Assembly: GCA_963834365.1 (NCBI GenBank)
Contig: CAWIBS010000037.1
Location: 74,179 to 138,178, forward strand
Source of the DNA: CAWJAP01 sp963834365
GTDB taxonomy: Bacteria; Acidobacteriota; Vicinamibacteria; Vicinamibacterales; Vicinamibacteraceae
Reading direction: 5' to 3'
DNA: 64,000 nt
The notes under the pieces: model-generated
The model's input: only the letters and a program-made list of their open reading frames with translations
The model's database searches: none
What the model was told of the DNA's origin: nothing
Made by a program: the position numbers and the translations under genes
Shown here: piece after piece, positions 48,743 through 58,331 of the stretch
Layout: the number at the start of each line of letters is the position of its first letter
Numbering within the stretch: the stretch's first letter is position 1

Positions 48743-49248
48743 ATGCCAGCCCAGGCCTCCTTCGACATCACGTCCACCGTCGACCTCCAGGAGGTCGACA
48801 ACGCCGTCAACCAGGCGCGCAAGGAGCTCGGCGCAGCGCTACGACTTCAAGGGGTCGAAGGCGGCCATCGACTTCAACCAGAAGGACAACACGCTCGTCC
48901 TCAGCGCCGAGGACAACTTCAAGCTGCAAGCGGTCTGGGAGGTCCTGCAGACGCGCCTGATCCGGCGCTCGGTCCCGGTCAAGAACCTGAAGCTCGGGGA
49001 GGTGCGAACCCGCGGCCGGGAGCACGGTCCGGCAGACCATCACCCTGCAGCAGGGGATCCCCACCGAAGCCGCGAAGGAGATCGTGAAGTTCCTCAAGGA
49101 CCAGAAGCTGAAGAGGGTCCAGGGCGCGATCCAGAGCGATCAGGTCCGCGTCAGCTCGCCGTCGAAGGACGACCTCCAGGCGGCGATGAAGCGCCTGCGC
49201 GAGCACGACTTCGGCGTCGAGCTGCAATTCGGGAACTATCGGGACTGA
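48743..49248 (+). CDS. yajQ: YajQ family nucleotide-binding protein, two frameshifts
   Basis: About 165 residues when joined. It starts M-P-A-Q-A-S-F-D-I-T-S, then V-D-N-A-V-N-Q-A-R-K-E-L, followed by the next frame with Y-D-F-K-G-S-K-A-A-I-D-F, and ends F-G-V-E-L-Q-F-G-N-Y-R-D. Slips lie near 48830 and 49010. The YajQ family has two ferredoxin-like domains and some members bind cyclic di-GMP or RNA. ATG 48743 lies just after the amidohydrolase end. Family assignment is secure. Confidence 0.88.
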
Positions 49249-49281
49249 AGCGCGGCGCGGCAGCCATACGCCTTCGCACCG

Positions 49282-49321
49282 ACAATATTGTTGCCTCCGA
49301 CAGCCTTGTCATCTTGACAAG
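49282..49321. promoter_or_regulatory. two adjacent palindromes upstream of the ATP-grasp operon
   Basis: ACAATATTGT (49282-49291, perfect 10-base palindrome) and CTTGTCA-TCT-TGACAAG (49305-49321, perfect 7-base arms). They sit just before the ATG at 49325 in a spacer with no other features. Geometry resembles a dimeric-repressor operator; the regulator is unknown. Confidence 0.4.
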
Positions 49322-49324
49322 CAG

Positions 49325-50820
49325 ATGGGGTTGCAGGCGTACTGCCCCATGCCGCCTCCTCCCGCGACGCGTACGGCCGGGCACACGCTGTTCGCCCAGT
49401 ACGACCTCGACGGGACGTTCGACGAGATGTTCGAGGCGGGCCATGCGCCGCGGCAGCCCTACGGCGTGCTCTTCGAGCGGCTGTGCGAGGTCGAGGTCGG
49501 CGAGCTGCGGCTGCGTCAGCAGGCGGCCGATCGCGCGTTCCTGAACCAGGGCATCACCTTCACGGTCTATGGCGACGACGAAGGGACGGAGCGGATCTTT
49601 CCCTACGACCTGCTGCCCCGCATCCTGACCGGCGCCGAGTGGGACCATCTCGAACGGGGCCTGGCCCAGCGCATCCGCGCCCTCAATCTGTTCCTGCAAG
49701 GACATCTACCACGACGGCCGCATCCTCGCGGAGGGGATCGTCCCGCGCGAGCTGGTCTACAGCTGCCCGCACTACCGCCGGGAGATGCGCGGCCTGCGCG
49801 TGCGGCGCGATACGTACGTGTCGGTGGCGGGCACCGACCTCGTGCGCCACGGCGATGGCGGGTTCGCGGTGCTCGAGGACAATCTGCGCGTGCCGAGCGG
49901 CGTCTCCTACATGCTCGCCAACCGCCAGGTGATGAAGCGCGTCTTCCCGCGGCCTGTTCGAGCGCTACAGCGTCCGGCCGATCGATCACTACGGCCAGGC
50001 GCTGCTCGCGACGCTGCGCGCGCTGGCGCCGCGCCCGTCCGCCGAGCCGACGATCGTGCTGCTGACGCCGGGCGTGTTCAACTCGGCCTACTTCGAGCAC
50101 ACGTTCCTCGCGCGGCAGATGGGCATCGAGCTGGTCGAAGGGCGCGACCTCTTCGTTCACGACAACGTCGTCTACATGCGGACGACCGGCGGTCCGCGGC
50201 GCGTCGACGTCATCTATCGCCGCGTCGACGACGACTTCATGGACCCGCTGACGTTCCGCAGGCGATTCGCAGCTGGGCGTGGCCGGCCTGTTCAACGCCT
50301 TCCGATCGGGCAACGTCGCGCTGGCGAACGCGATCGGCACCGGCGTCGCCGACGACAAGGCGGTCTACGCGTTACGTGCCGGAGATGATCCGGTTCTATC
50401 TCGACGAGGAGCCGATCCTGCCCAACGTCGAGACCTTCCTGCTGACCGACCCGCTCCAGCGGCGCCACGTCCTGGGCAATCTCGGCTCGCTGGTCGTGAA
50501 GGCGGTCGGCGAGTCGGGCGGCTACGGGATGCTGATCGGCCCGCACAGCACCGCAGGCCGAGCGCGAAGAGTTCGCGCGGCGCATCGAAGCCAATCCGCG
50601 GAACTACATCGCGCAGCCGACGCTCGCACTCTCACGCGCGCCCTGCTTCATCGAGGACGGCGTCGAGGGCCGGCACGTCGATCTCCGGCCCTACATCCTC
50701 TACAGCGGCCAGGCGACCGTCGTCCCCGGCGGCCTGACGCGCGTCGCGCTGCGCCGCGGATCGCTCGTCGTCAACTCGTCGCAAGGCGGCGGAAGCAAGG
50801 ACACCTGGGTGTTGGAGTGA
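49325..50820 (+). CDS. circularly permuted ATP-grasp (type 2) protein, about five frameshifts
   Basis: About 490 residues when the blocks are joined: D-G-T-F-D-E-M-F near the start, then R-A-L-N-L-F-L-Q and, after a slip near 49700, V-P-R-E-L-V-Y. Next come L-E-D-N-L-R-V-P-S-G-V-S-Y and, after further slips (about 49955, 50270, 50370, 50555), V-V-K-A-V-G-E-S-G-G-Y-G-M. It ends V-N-S-S-Q-G-G-G-S-K-D-T-W-V-L-E. Family members are ligases proposed to add amino acids to a peptide or protein, always next to an alpha-E and a transglutaminase gene, as here. Substrate unproven. Confidence 0.85.
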
Positions 50821-50990
50821 TTCGCAAGCCCTGTAGTCCGCAGTCCGTAGCCCAGACTGAAGTGAGCTCGCCAATGCACGCCGGACCTAAAGGTCCGGCC
50901 TACCGGTGAACCCGCGGCAAGATCGGTAGGGCGGGCTTCAGCCCCGCCGACGGGGACCGCAGACTCGAAGACCGAAGACTGAAGACCGAT
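50820..50990. repeat. composite repeat, left inverted copy
   Basis: Consists of GCAAGCCCTGTAGTCCGCAG units (50820-50862), then two hairpins GCCGGACCTAAAGGTCCGGC (50880-50899) and GGCGGGCTTCAGCCCCGCC (50930-50948), then GAAGACCGAAGACTGAAGACC units. The same parts recur, reversed and complemented, at 52966-53240. Confidence 0.8.
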
Positions 50991-50992
50991 AC

Positions 50993-51952
50993 ATGCTGTC
51001 CCGCGTCGCCGACAGTCTCTATTGGGTGGGCCGGTACCTGGAGCGGGCCGAGCACACCGCCCGGCTGCTGGACGTCAGCCTGAACCTGGCGCTGGATCGC
51101 ACGCCGGAATCGTCGGGCCGTCACTGGATACGGCTGTGCCAGAGCCTGCAGACCGGGCACCAGCGAAGTGGCGCAGGGCGACGCGCAGCAACTGACGACG
51201 CAGCTGATCGTCGATCAGGGGCGCAAGGAGTCGATCGCCACCTTCATCACGTCAGCGCGCGAGAACGCGCGGCAGATTCGCGAGCAGATCAGCTCGGAGA
51301 TGTGGGAACAGGTCAACCGGCTGTACTGGCACGTGCGCCAGACATCGAACGCCTCCCCGGACGCGTCAGCCGCAGGACGTCCTGCGCGCGGTGATCGACG
51401 GCTGCTACCTGTTCACGGGGATCACGAACTCGACGATGAACCGTGGCGAGGGGTGGCACTTCATCCAGGTCGGGCGTTTTCTCGAGCGCGCCAGCGCGAC
51501 CTCGCTGCTCCTCGACGTGCATTTCCGGGCGTTCAAAGACGTCCGGCCCGGTGAGGTGCATCCGGAGGATGCGGCCGAATGGGCGGGGCTGCTCCGCTCG
51601 TGCACCGCGTTCGAGGCGTATTGCCGGCGGTTCACGGCGACGATCGACGCCCGACGCGTCGCCGACTTCCTGCTGCTCGATCCCGAGCTGCCCGCGCTCG
51701 GTCCGCTTCTCGGTCGAGCACCTCGAGGTCTCCCTGCGCGCCATCACGCGGCTGAGCGGGCGGGAAGACGCCGGGCGCCCGGAGCGGCTCGCGGGCCGGC
51801 TGCGCTCCGGACTGCACTACGCGCAGCTCGACGAGATCATGGCCGACAGCCTGCAGCACTTCCTCGAGTCGGTGCGGCGGCAATGCGCCCAGGTTCACAC
51901 CGCGACGTATCAGACGTTCATCGACTATCAGGTCCAGTCCGCGATTGCGTGA
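50993..51952 (+). CDS. alpha-E domain protein, about three frameshifts
   Basis: Start M-L-S-R-V-A-D-S-L-Y-W-V-G-R-Y-L-E-R-A-E, the signature N-terminus of alpha-E domain proteins (helical, glutamate-rich). Blocks continue in other frames after slips near 51160, 51350 and 51705: E-S-I-A-T-F-I-T-S-A-R-E-N-A, N-S-T-M-N-R-G-E-G-W-H-F-I, and the end A-T-Y-Q-T-F-I-D-Y-Q-V-Q-S-A-I-A. It is the middle member of the ATP-grasp / alpha-E / transglutaminase set. No enzymatic activity is established; the helical protein may be a partner or substrate of the ligase. Confidence 0.85.
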
Positions 51953-51963
51953 GCCAGACACCC

Positions 51964-53157
51964 ATGCACTACAGCGTCCGACACGTCACGCGCTTCAACT
52001 ACGACGCGCCCGTCAGCGAGAGCGTCATGGAGGTTCGCGTGCAGCCGCGGACCGAGCTCTGTCAGCGCTGCCTCCGGTTCGAGCTCACGACGACGCCCCG
52101 CGCCAACGTCCTCGCCTATCGCGATCCGCTGGGCAACATCGTCCATCACTTCGACATTCCCGGCCGTCTGAGCCAGCTCATCGTCACGGCCGAGGCGCTG
52201 GTCGAGTTCGTCGGCTGTCCCGAGCCGGTGTCGGCGGCCGACCTCGACGCCTGGCCGGCGGTGGACGCGGCGGCCGCGAGTGGCGAGCACTGGGAATTCC
52301 AGGGTTCCGGTCATTTCACGCGCGAATCGACGCTGCTGGACCAGTTCGCCTCGACGCTCGACCTCGGCCGGTCGCGGGATCCGTTGTCGGTCGTTCGCGC
52401 CATCGGCCAGGCGATTCACGAGGGATTCACGTATCGGCAGCAGGTGACTCGCGTCGATTCGCCGCTCGAGGAGGTGCTCGCCAAGCGTGAGGGCGTCTGT
52501 CAGGACTTCGCCCACGTGATGATTGCCCTCGTGCGGCGGCTGGGCATCCCCTGCCGCTACGTGAGCGGCTATCTGTTTCATGGCGAGACCGATCGCTCGG
52601 TCGATGGCGCCACGCACGCCTGGGTGGAAGCCTTCATGCCCGCCATGGGATGGGTGGGGTTCGATCCCACCAACAACTGCCTCGCCAGTACGCGTCACAT
52701 CCGCGTGGCGATCGGGCGCGACTACGCCGACGTCCCGCCGACGCGCGGCGTCTTCCGCGGCCGCGCCGCCAACGAGCTGTCCGTGTCCGTGCAGGTGTCG
52801 CTGACCGACACACCGCCGATGGCGATGGATCTGCTGCCGGTGATGACCTGGACGGAAGCGGCAGCGCCGTTGGTCGATGTGCCGTTCGACCCGCAGCAAC
52901 AACAGCAGCAGCAGTCAGTAGCAGTAGACGCGCTGGCCGCGTCACAATGCGCCGGGTTCTCGCGTCATCGGTCTTCAGTCTTCGGTCTTCAGGCTTCGGT
53001 CTTCAGTCTGGGCTACGGACTACGGACTGCGGACTACAGGGCTTGCGAAGGCACGGCCCGAAGCCTGCAGCCGGTGGCCTGTAGCCGGGACACTGCGTTG
53101 GTCTTTGGTCGTCGGTCTTGGTCTTCGTCGTCCAGTCTTCGGTCTGGGCGGGGCTGA
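51964..53157 (+). CDS. transglutaminase-like cysteine protease-fold protein, 3' end in repeat
   Basis: From ATG 51964: the N-terminal beta region (Y-S-V-R-H-V-T-R-F-N-Y-D) and the transglutaminase core are in one clean frame. The catalytic triad shows as Cys in E-G-V-C-Q-D-F-A-H-V-M, His in A-T-H-A-W-V-E-A-F and Asp in G-F-D-P-T-N-N. About 315 residues are expected. After D-V-P-F-D-P comes a run of seven glutamines coded by CAG/CAA, and the frame then runs through the spacer repeat to 53157. A stop lies just past the run in the +1 frame (52919-52921), so the natural end may be there. Third gene of the ATP-grasp operon; it may cleave or cross-link the ligase product. Confidence 0.85.
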   Translation: MHYSVRHVTRFNYDAPVSESVMEVRVQPRTELCQRCLRFELTTTPRANVLAYRDPLGNIVHHFDIPGRLSQLIVTAEALVEFVGCPEPVSAADLDAWPAVDAAAASGEHWEFQGSGHFTRESTLLDQFASTLDLGRSRDPLSVVRAIGQAIHEGFTYRQQVTRVDSPLEEVLAKREGVCQDFAHVMIALVRRLGIPCRYVSGYLFHGETDRSVDGATHAWVEAFMPAMGWVGFDPTNNCLASTRHIRVAIGRDYADVPPTRGVFRGRAANELSVSVQVSLTDTPPMAMDLLPVMTWTEAAAPLVDVPFDPQQQQQQQSVAVDALAASQCAGFSRHRSSVFGLQASVFSLGYGLRTADYRACEGTARSLQPVACSRDTALVFGRRSWSSSSSLRSGRG

Positions 53158-53240
53158 AGCCCCGCCCTACCGATCTTGCCGCGGCCTCACCGGTAGGCCG
53201 GACCTTTAGGTCCGGCGTGCATTGGGAGCTCACTGGTCCC
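52966..53240. repeat. composite repeat, right inverted copy
   Basis: GGTCTTCAGTCTTCGG units, then GCTACGGACTACGGACTGCG (52966-53050), more GGTCTT units, and the two hairpins GGCGGGGCTGAAGCCCCGCC (53147-53166) and GCCGGACCTTTAGGTCCGGC (53197-53216). Read on the minus strand it matches the 50820-50990 copy almost base for base in the hairpin part. About 300 bases here hold no gene besides the transglutaminase read-through. Confidence 0.8.
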
Positions 53241-53266
53241 TGGCGCCTGGGGCCTGGGGCCTGTAA

Positions 53267-56200
53267 TCAGTGAAAATCGTGTGACGCAATCTGTGGGCCC
53301 TGCCCGCCCAAGCCGTAGAGACGCTCGGCCTTGACGGCCGTCACCGAATCCTGCTGCTGCAGCACGCCTTCGACGAGCAGAAACGGCTCTTCGACGATCG
53401 GAACCCGATACGCATCGTACAGGTCCGGCCGGACGATGATGTTCGCGATGCCGGTTTCGTCCTCGAGCGTCAGGAACACGAAGCCCTTGGCCGTTCCTGG
53501 CCGCTGGCGCGTGATGACCGCGCCGGCCACGCGCACGCGGCGGCCCGCGCGGGCGCGGGGCAGGTCTGCCGCCCGCAGCACGCCGCGCTGCGCCATCTCG
53601 GCGCGCCGCAGCGCCATCGGGTGCGCGCCGATGGTGAGGCTCGTGCCCTCGTAGTCCGCCACGACGCGCTCGAGCGGCGTCATTGGATTGAGGGGAGAGG
53701 CTGGAGCGGCTGGAGCGGATGGAGCGGATGGAGCGGCTGGAATGGACTGGCTGAACAACTCCCCTTCGGGGCGGATGGCCCGCTCGATCTGCCAGAGTGC
53801 GTCGCGGCGATCGTAGCCGAAGCCGTTGAGCGCGCCGATGCGCGCGAGCGTCGCCAGCTCGTCACGGCGCACGCCCGTCGCGGCGATCAAATGATCGAGC
53901 GAGGTGAAGCGCGGGGTGGGGGACGGGAGCCTCGTGGGGACGGGAGCCTCCCTGATTCAATGAGGCTCCCGTCCCCCGCGTAGGCGTGCGCGCAGACGTT
54001 GCAAAACCAGCCGCGCGTATCCGGATCCCGCTCGGTCATCCGCTCATCGTCGTTGCCACATTTCGGACAGCGATGATCGCGGGCATCGGAACCTCGCGCC
54101 GGCCGGCGGTCGCGCGTGGAGTCCACGTCCGCGCCGGCGGCTTCGATGCGGCGCCCGACCTCCTCACGCAGGCCGTGGACGTAGCGCAGCCCCAGCCTGA
54201 TGGCCCCGTCGGTCGCGACCCTGCAATCCCAGCTCGACTCGAGGACGTCGATGGGGGCAAAGCGCACGCCACGCCGCTGTGCATCCTTGACGAGCGTCGC
54301 CGGATGGTAGAACCCCATCGGCTGGTTGTTGAGGAGCGCGGTGTAAAAGGCCGCGGGAAAGTACACCTTGAGGTACGCACTCGCATAGACGATGAGCGCG
54401 AAGCTCGCCGCGTGCGACTCGGGGAAGCCATACAACGCGAACGACGAGATCGCCTTCAGGATGCGCTCCGCGGGGTCGCCGACGATGCCGTTGGCGGCCA
54501 TGCCGACCCGGAGCTTCACTTCGATCGCCTTCATGCGGGCTTCCGAACGCTTGAATCCCATCGCGCGCCGCAGGTCTTCGGCTTCGCCGCCCGAAAAATT
54601 GGCCACCACCATGGCAATGCGCAGAAGCTGCTCCTGGAAGAGCGGCACGCCCAGCGTGCGCTTGAGCACCGGCTCGAGCGAAGGATGCGGATAGCTCACC
54701 GGCTCGTCGCCCTTCCGGCGGCTCAGATAGGGGTGCACCATCTGTCCCACGATCGGGCCCGGCCGGATGATCGCCACTTCGACGACGAGGTCGTAGAAGC
54801 AGGCGGGCCTGAGCCGCGGCAGCGTCGCCATCTGGGCCCGCGACTCGACCTGGAAGATCCCGATCGTGTCGGCTTCCTGCAGCATGCGGTAGACGTGCGG
54901 GTCGTCCGGCGGCAGGTGCGCGAGATCGATGCGCCCCTCACCCGAGTCAGTGGCTGCCGATCCGTTGACGATCGCCATCGCATCCTGCAGCACCGCCATC
55001 ATGCCGAGGCCGAGCAGATCGACCTTCACCAGCCCCAGCTCGGCGCAATCGTCCTTGTCCCACTGGATGACGACCCGTCCCGGCATGGTCGCGTTCTCGA
55101 GCGGGACGATCTCGTCCAGCCGGCCCTGGCAGATCACCATGCCGCCCGAGTGCTGGCCGAGATGCCGCGGCAGATCCTGGATCCGGCCCCACAGATCCGC
55201 GAACTGGCTGACGCGCCGGTCGTCGGGATCGACGCCGACGTCGCGCAGATTGCGGGTGAGCGATTCCTTCGGGTCGCGCCACTCGAACGCGTTCATCACC
55301 TTCGCGAGCCGATCGATCTCCGACGGCTCGAGGTCGAGCACTTTCCCGACCTCCCGCGCCGCGCTCCGCCCGCGATACGTGATGACGTTGGCCGTCATCG
55401 CCGCGCCCAGCCTGCCGTACCGCGTATAGACGTATTGAATGACCAGCTCGCGCCGATCGCCGCTCGGCAGATCGAGATCGATGTCGGGCCACTCGCCGCG
55501 CTCCTCCGACAGGAAGCGCTCGAAGAGCAGCTCCATGCCGACCGGATCGACGGCCGTGATGCCGAGGCTGTAGCAGACGGCGCTGTTGGCCGCCGACCCG
55601 CGGCCCTGGACGAGGATGCCGTGCTGCCGGCAGAAGTTGACCAGGTCCCAGACGATGAGGAAGTAGCCGGCGAGGTCGAGCCGCTCGATGAGATCGAGCT
55701 CGCGGGCGATCTGCGCGCGGGCCCGATCGTGATACGGCCGGTAGCGATCGAGCGCCCCTACCTCGGTCACCTTGCGCAGGAACGAGCTCATGGTCTCGCC
55801 GGCCGGGACCGGATACTCGGGGAAGCGGTAGCCGAGATCGGCCATCGTGTACTCGAGCCGCGAGGCGAGCTCGCCCGTCGCGGCCACGGCCTGCGGCAGA
55901 TCGGCGAAGAGCTGCGCCATCTGCCCGGGTGTCTTGAGGTAGTGCTCCGCGTTGCGCGCGAGCGTCCGCCCGGCCCGCGCCACGGTGGTCTTGTGGCGGA
56001 TGCACGTGAGCACGTCGTGCAGCGGACGTTCGTCCGGCGTGCCGAATCGGACGCCGTTGGTGGCGACGACCGGCACGCGAAAGGCGGAGGCGAGCGTGAG
56101 CAGCGCCTGGTTGTCGCCCTCTTCGTCACGCAGCAGGTGGCGCTGCAGCTCGACGTAAACGTGCTCCCGCCCGAAAAGGCCGACGAGCCGATCGAGCAGG

Positions 56201-56637
56201 CCGCCAACGCCGTACCGGCGGCCCGCGAGCGTCGCCCGCCCGGCCAGCGCGATGAGCCCCGCGGTGCATCCCTCGAGGTCCTCGAGCTGCAGCGCCCCTT
56301 CGCCTTTCGGCGCGGCGAGCTTCATCCGGGTAATCAGCCGGCACAGATTGCGGTACCCCTCGCGCGAGGCCACGAGCACCGGCAGCCGCCAGAGAAACGG
56401 GGGGTGGGGAGACTGCGGCTTTCCATTGGCCTTGATGGTCAGCTCCGCACCGACCATGGCTTTGAGCCCGGCTTTCGTCGCCGCCCGATGAAACCGCGGG
56501 ATACCCGAGATCCCGTCGCGGTCGAGCAGCGCCAGCGACGGATACCCCATGGCCGCCGCCCGCTCGACGAGCGTTTCGGGCGTCGAAGCGCCGTCGAGGA
56601 ACGAGAAGGCGGAGGCGGCGTGAAGCTCGATGTACAT
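53267..56637 (-). CDS. dnaE2: error-prone DNA polymerase DnaE2, interrupted by an insert near 53915-54141
   Basis: Start ATG 56637 (M-Y-I-E-L-H-A-A-S-A-F-S-F-L-D-G, the PHP domain start). The PolIII alpha catalytic palm has P-D-I-D-L-D-L-P-S-G-D-R (metal-binding Asp pair). Fingers and beta-binding regions follow, and the C-terminal OB fold (V-R-V-A-G-A-V-I-T-R-Q-R-P) ends at 53267. Normally the chain passes from E-V-G-R-R-I-E-A-A directly to R-F-T-S-L-D-H-L-I-A-A-T-G. Here about 225 bases coding a zinc ribbon and a hairpin lie between, and the frame changes at the far side. DnaE2 performs SOS-type translesion synthesis with ImuA/ImuB, which are not in the window. Confidence 0.92.
53698..53752. 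repeat. GGAGCGGCTGGAGCGGAT repeat inside dnaE2
   Basis: Six GG(A/C)GCGGNTGGAGCGG units coding a P-A-A-P-S-A-P-S-A-P-A-A-P linker between the polymerase core and OB fold. The same units lie in the spacer at 21186. Confidence 0.6.
53915..54141 (-). mobile_element. in-gene insert encoding a zinc ribbon, with 15-bp perfect hairpin
   Basis: Read in the dnaE2 frame it codes a Cx2Cx18Cx2C zinc ribbon: HRCPKCGNDDERM at one end and WFCNVCAHAY at the other. A GDGSLIESGRLPSP stretch that the hairpin encodes follows. The hairpin stem is GGGGACGGGAGCCTC (53936-53950) against GAGGCTCCCGTCCCC (53962-53976), with an 11-base loop; a second direct copy of the left arm lies at 53918-53933. Nothing like it occurs in DnaE2 relatives at this point. 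No target duplication was found. It behaves like a palindromic protein-coding insertion, an inference only. Confidence 0.6.
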
Positions 56638-56861
56638 GGCGGGGCTGGAAGCTCCGCCCTCCTGCGGAGGCAGAGGCCACGTATTTTCGCTTTTTATTCG
56701 CCTTCGATTCAATCGCAAGACCTGGTGGTCCATCGGGCGGGAGGGCTAGATATCGCGTGCGCCCGACCGTGAGCCGTGGCCTCAGCCCTGAGCCTCGAGC
56801 CTCGAGCCTTCTTCGGTTCGGCTCCTCGACAGGACCTGTCGCGCGATCCACAATCCGCCGC
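56638..56861. other. intergenic region between divergent dnaE2 and Gfo/Idh/MocA genes
   Basis: Contains a drifting GAGCCTCGAGCC repeat (56766-56815) and a GGAGGGCGGAGCTTCCAGCCC hairpin-like sequence upstream of dnaE2. No clear LexA box or -10/-35 pair recognised. Confidence 0.4.
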
Positions 56862-58201
56862 ATGACCTCACGTCTCGATCGCCGATCCTTTCTCGCCGCA
56901 GGGACGGCCGGCCTCGTCGGCGCGCACACGTCGCTCACCAATGCGGCCGGATTCCCGAGGTTTCAGGGCGCCAACGACCGCGTCAGCGTCGGTATCATCG
57001 GGACGGGCATGCAGGGACGCAGCGTCCTGCGCGCGCACGTAAAGCTGGAAGACGTCGAGATCCGGGCCATCTGCGACGTCTACGCGCCGAACCTCGAGAA
57101 GGGCGCCGAGCTGGCACCAGAAGCTGACCGGCTCACCGATTTTCGGCAGGTCCTCGACCGCAAGGACATCGATGCGGTCGTCGTCGCCACACCCGATCAC
57201 TGGCACGCGCTGATGACGGTCATGGCGTGTCAGGCTGGCAAGGACGTGTACGTCGAGAAGCCGACGTCGGTCGCCATCGCCGAAGGACGCTCGATGGTGG
57301 AGGCCGCGCGCAAGTACAAGCGCATCGTGCAGGTCGGCACACAACAGCGGTCGGCCGCCCACTTCCAGAAGGTCGTCGAGCTGGTGCGCGGCGGCAAGAT
57401 CGGCGCGATCACGTCCGTGCGGTGCTGGAACGTCGGGAACCAGTCGCCGGAGGGGATCGGCAACCCGCCCGATTCCGACCCGCCGGCAGATCTCGACTGG
57501 GACATGTGGCTCGGCCCGGCGCCGAAGCGGCCGTTCAACGCCAACCGGTTCGGCGTCTTCCCCGGCATCTTTCCGCACTTCCGCTGGTTCTGGGACTACG
57601 CGGGCGGGATGATGACCGACTGGGGCGTGCACCTCATCGACATCGCACAGTGGGCGATGAACGTCGAGGCACCGCTCAGCGTGTCCGCCGTCGGCGGCAA
57701 GTTCCACCTCGAGGACAATCGCGAGACGCCGGACACGATCCAGGCGATCTATCAGTATCCGGGCTTCGCGATGTCGTACGAGAACCGCGTCTGCAACGGC
57801 AATCCGCTCAACGGTCACGGGTACGGCATCGAGTTCTACGGCACCGAGGGCACGCTGTTCGTCGATCGCCAGGAATTCGCGGTCACGCCCGAGCGGCGGC
57901 GCGGACCGGACGGCGGCGAGCCGACCGATCGCATGGACGCGATGTCTGAGAAGAGCACCACCCGGACAACCCGACGCACGCCCGCAACTTCATCGACTCC
58001 GTCAAGTCACGCACGCCGCCGATCTGCGACATCGAGATCGGACATCGGTCGTCGACGACGGCGATTCTGGGAAACCTGGCCTATCGATCGGGTTCGACGG
58101 TGGAGTGGGACGCCGCGAAGGAGCAGGTCACGAACGGCAACCGCAAGGCCGCCGACCTCCTGACGCGCGAATACCGCAAGCCGTGGGAGCTCAAGGTGTG
58201 A
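56862..58201 (+). CDS. Tat-exported Gfo/Idh/MocA family oxidoreductase, frameshift near 57955
   Basis: Tat signal R-L-D-R-R-S-F-L-A-A-G-T-A-G after ATG 56862. Rossmann fold V-G-I-I-G-T-G-M-Q-G-R. The conserved EKP loop is in V-Y-V-E-K-P-T-S-V-A. The second domain has M-M-T-D-W-G-V-H-L-I-D, and the T-P-E-R-R-R region follows. Near 57955 the frame slips; the tail F-I-D-S-V-K-S-R-T-P-P-I-C-D-I-E-I-G-H-R-S-S continues to the stop at 58199-58201. It is not a close copy of the gene at 5478-6790. Probable periplasmic sugar-derivative dehydrogenase. Confidence 0.88.
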
Positions 58202-58216
58202 GCGGGCGACCGGCGC

Positions 58217-58304
58217 GGCGGGGCTGAAGCCCCGCCCTACCGGAGAGGAGCGCCGACACGGTCGAGTAGGCCGGACCTCGGTAGGCCGGACCTTCAGGTC
58301 CGGC
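58217..58304. repeat. composite palindromic element (two hairpins)
   Basis: GGCGGGGCTGAAGCCCCGCC (58217-58236) and GCCGGACCTTCAGGTCCGGC (58285-58304), joined by CTACCGGAGAGGAG and a partial extra GCCGGACCTCGGTAG copy. It lies between two convergent genes. Confidence 0.8.
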
Positions 58305-58331
58305 GTGCCCACGGAAGTTCGGTCCGGCGCC

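Noticed and set aside
49314..49337. TTGACA as a -35 box for the ATP-grasp gene
   Set aside because: A -10 at the proper distance would lie inside the coding sequence, and none is present; the hexamer is better explained as part of the palindrome.
53267..56637. imuA/imuB partners for dnaE2
   Set aside because: Searched upstream to 58.2 kb and downstream to 51 kb; only unrelated genes found.
53986..56772. 928-codon open frame on the plus strand
   Set aside because: It is antisense to dnaE2, made of Arg/His/Asp-rich low-similarity sequence as expected from GC-rich codon bias. No domain seen.
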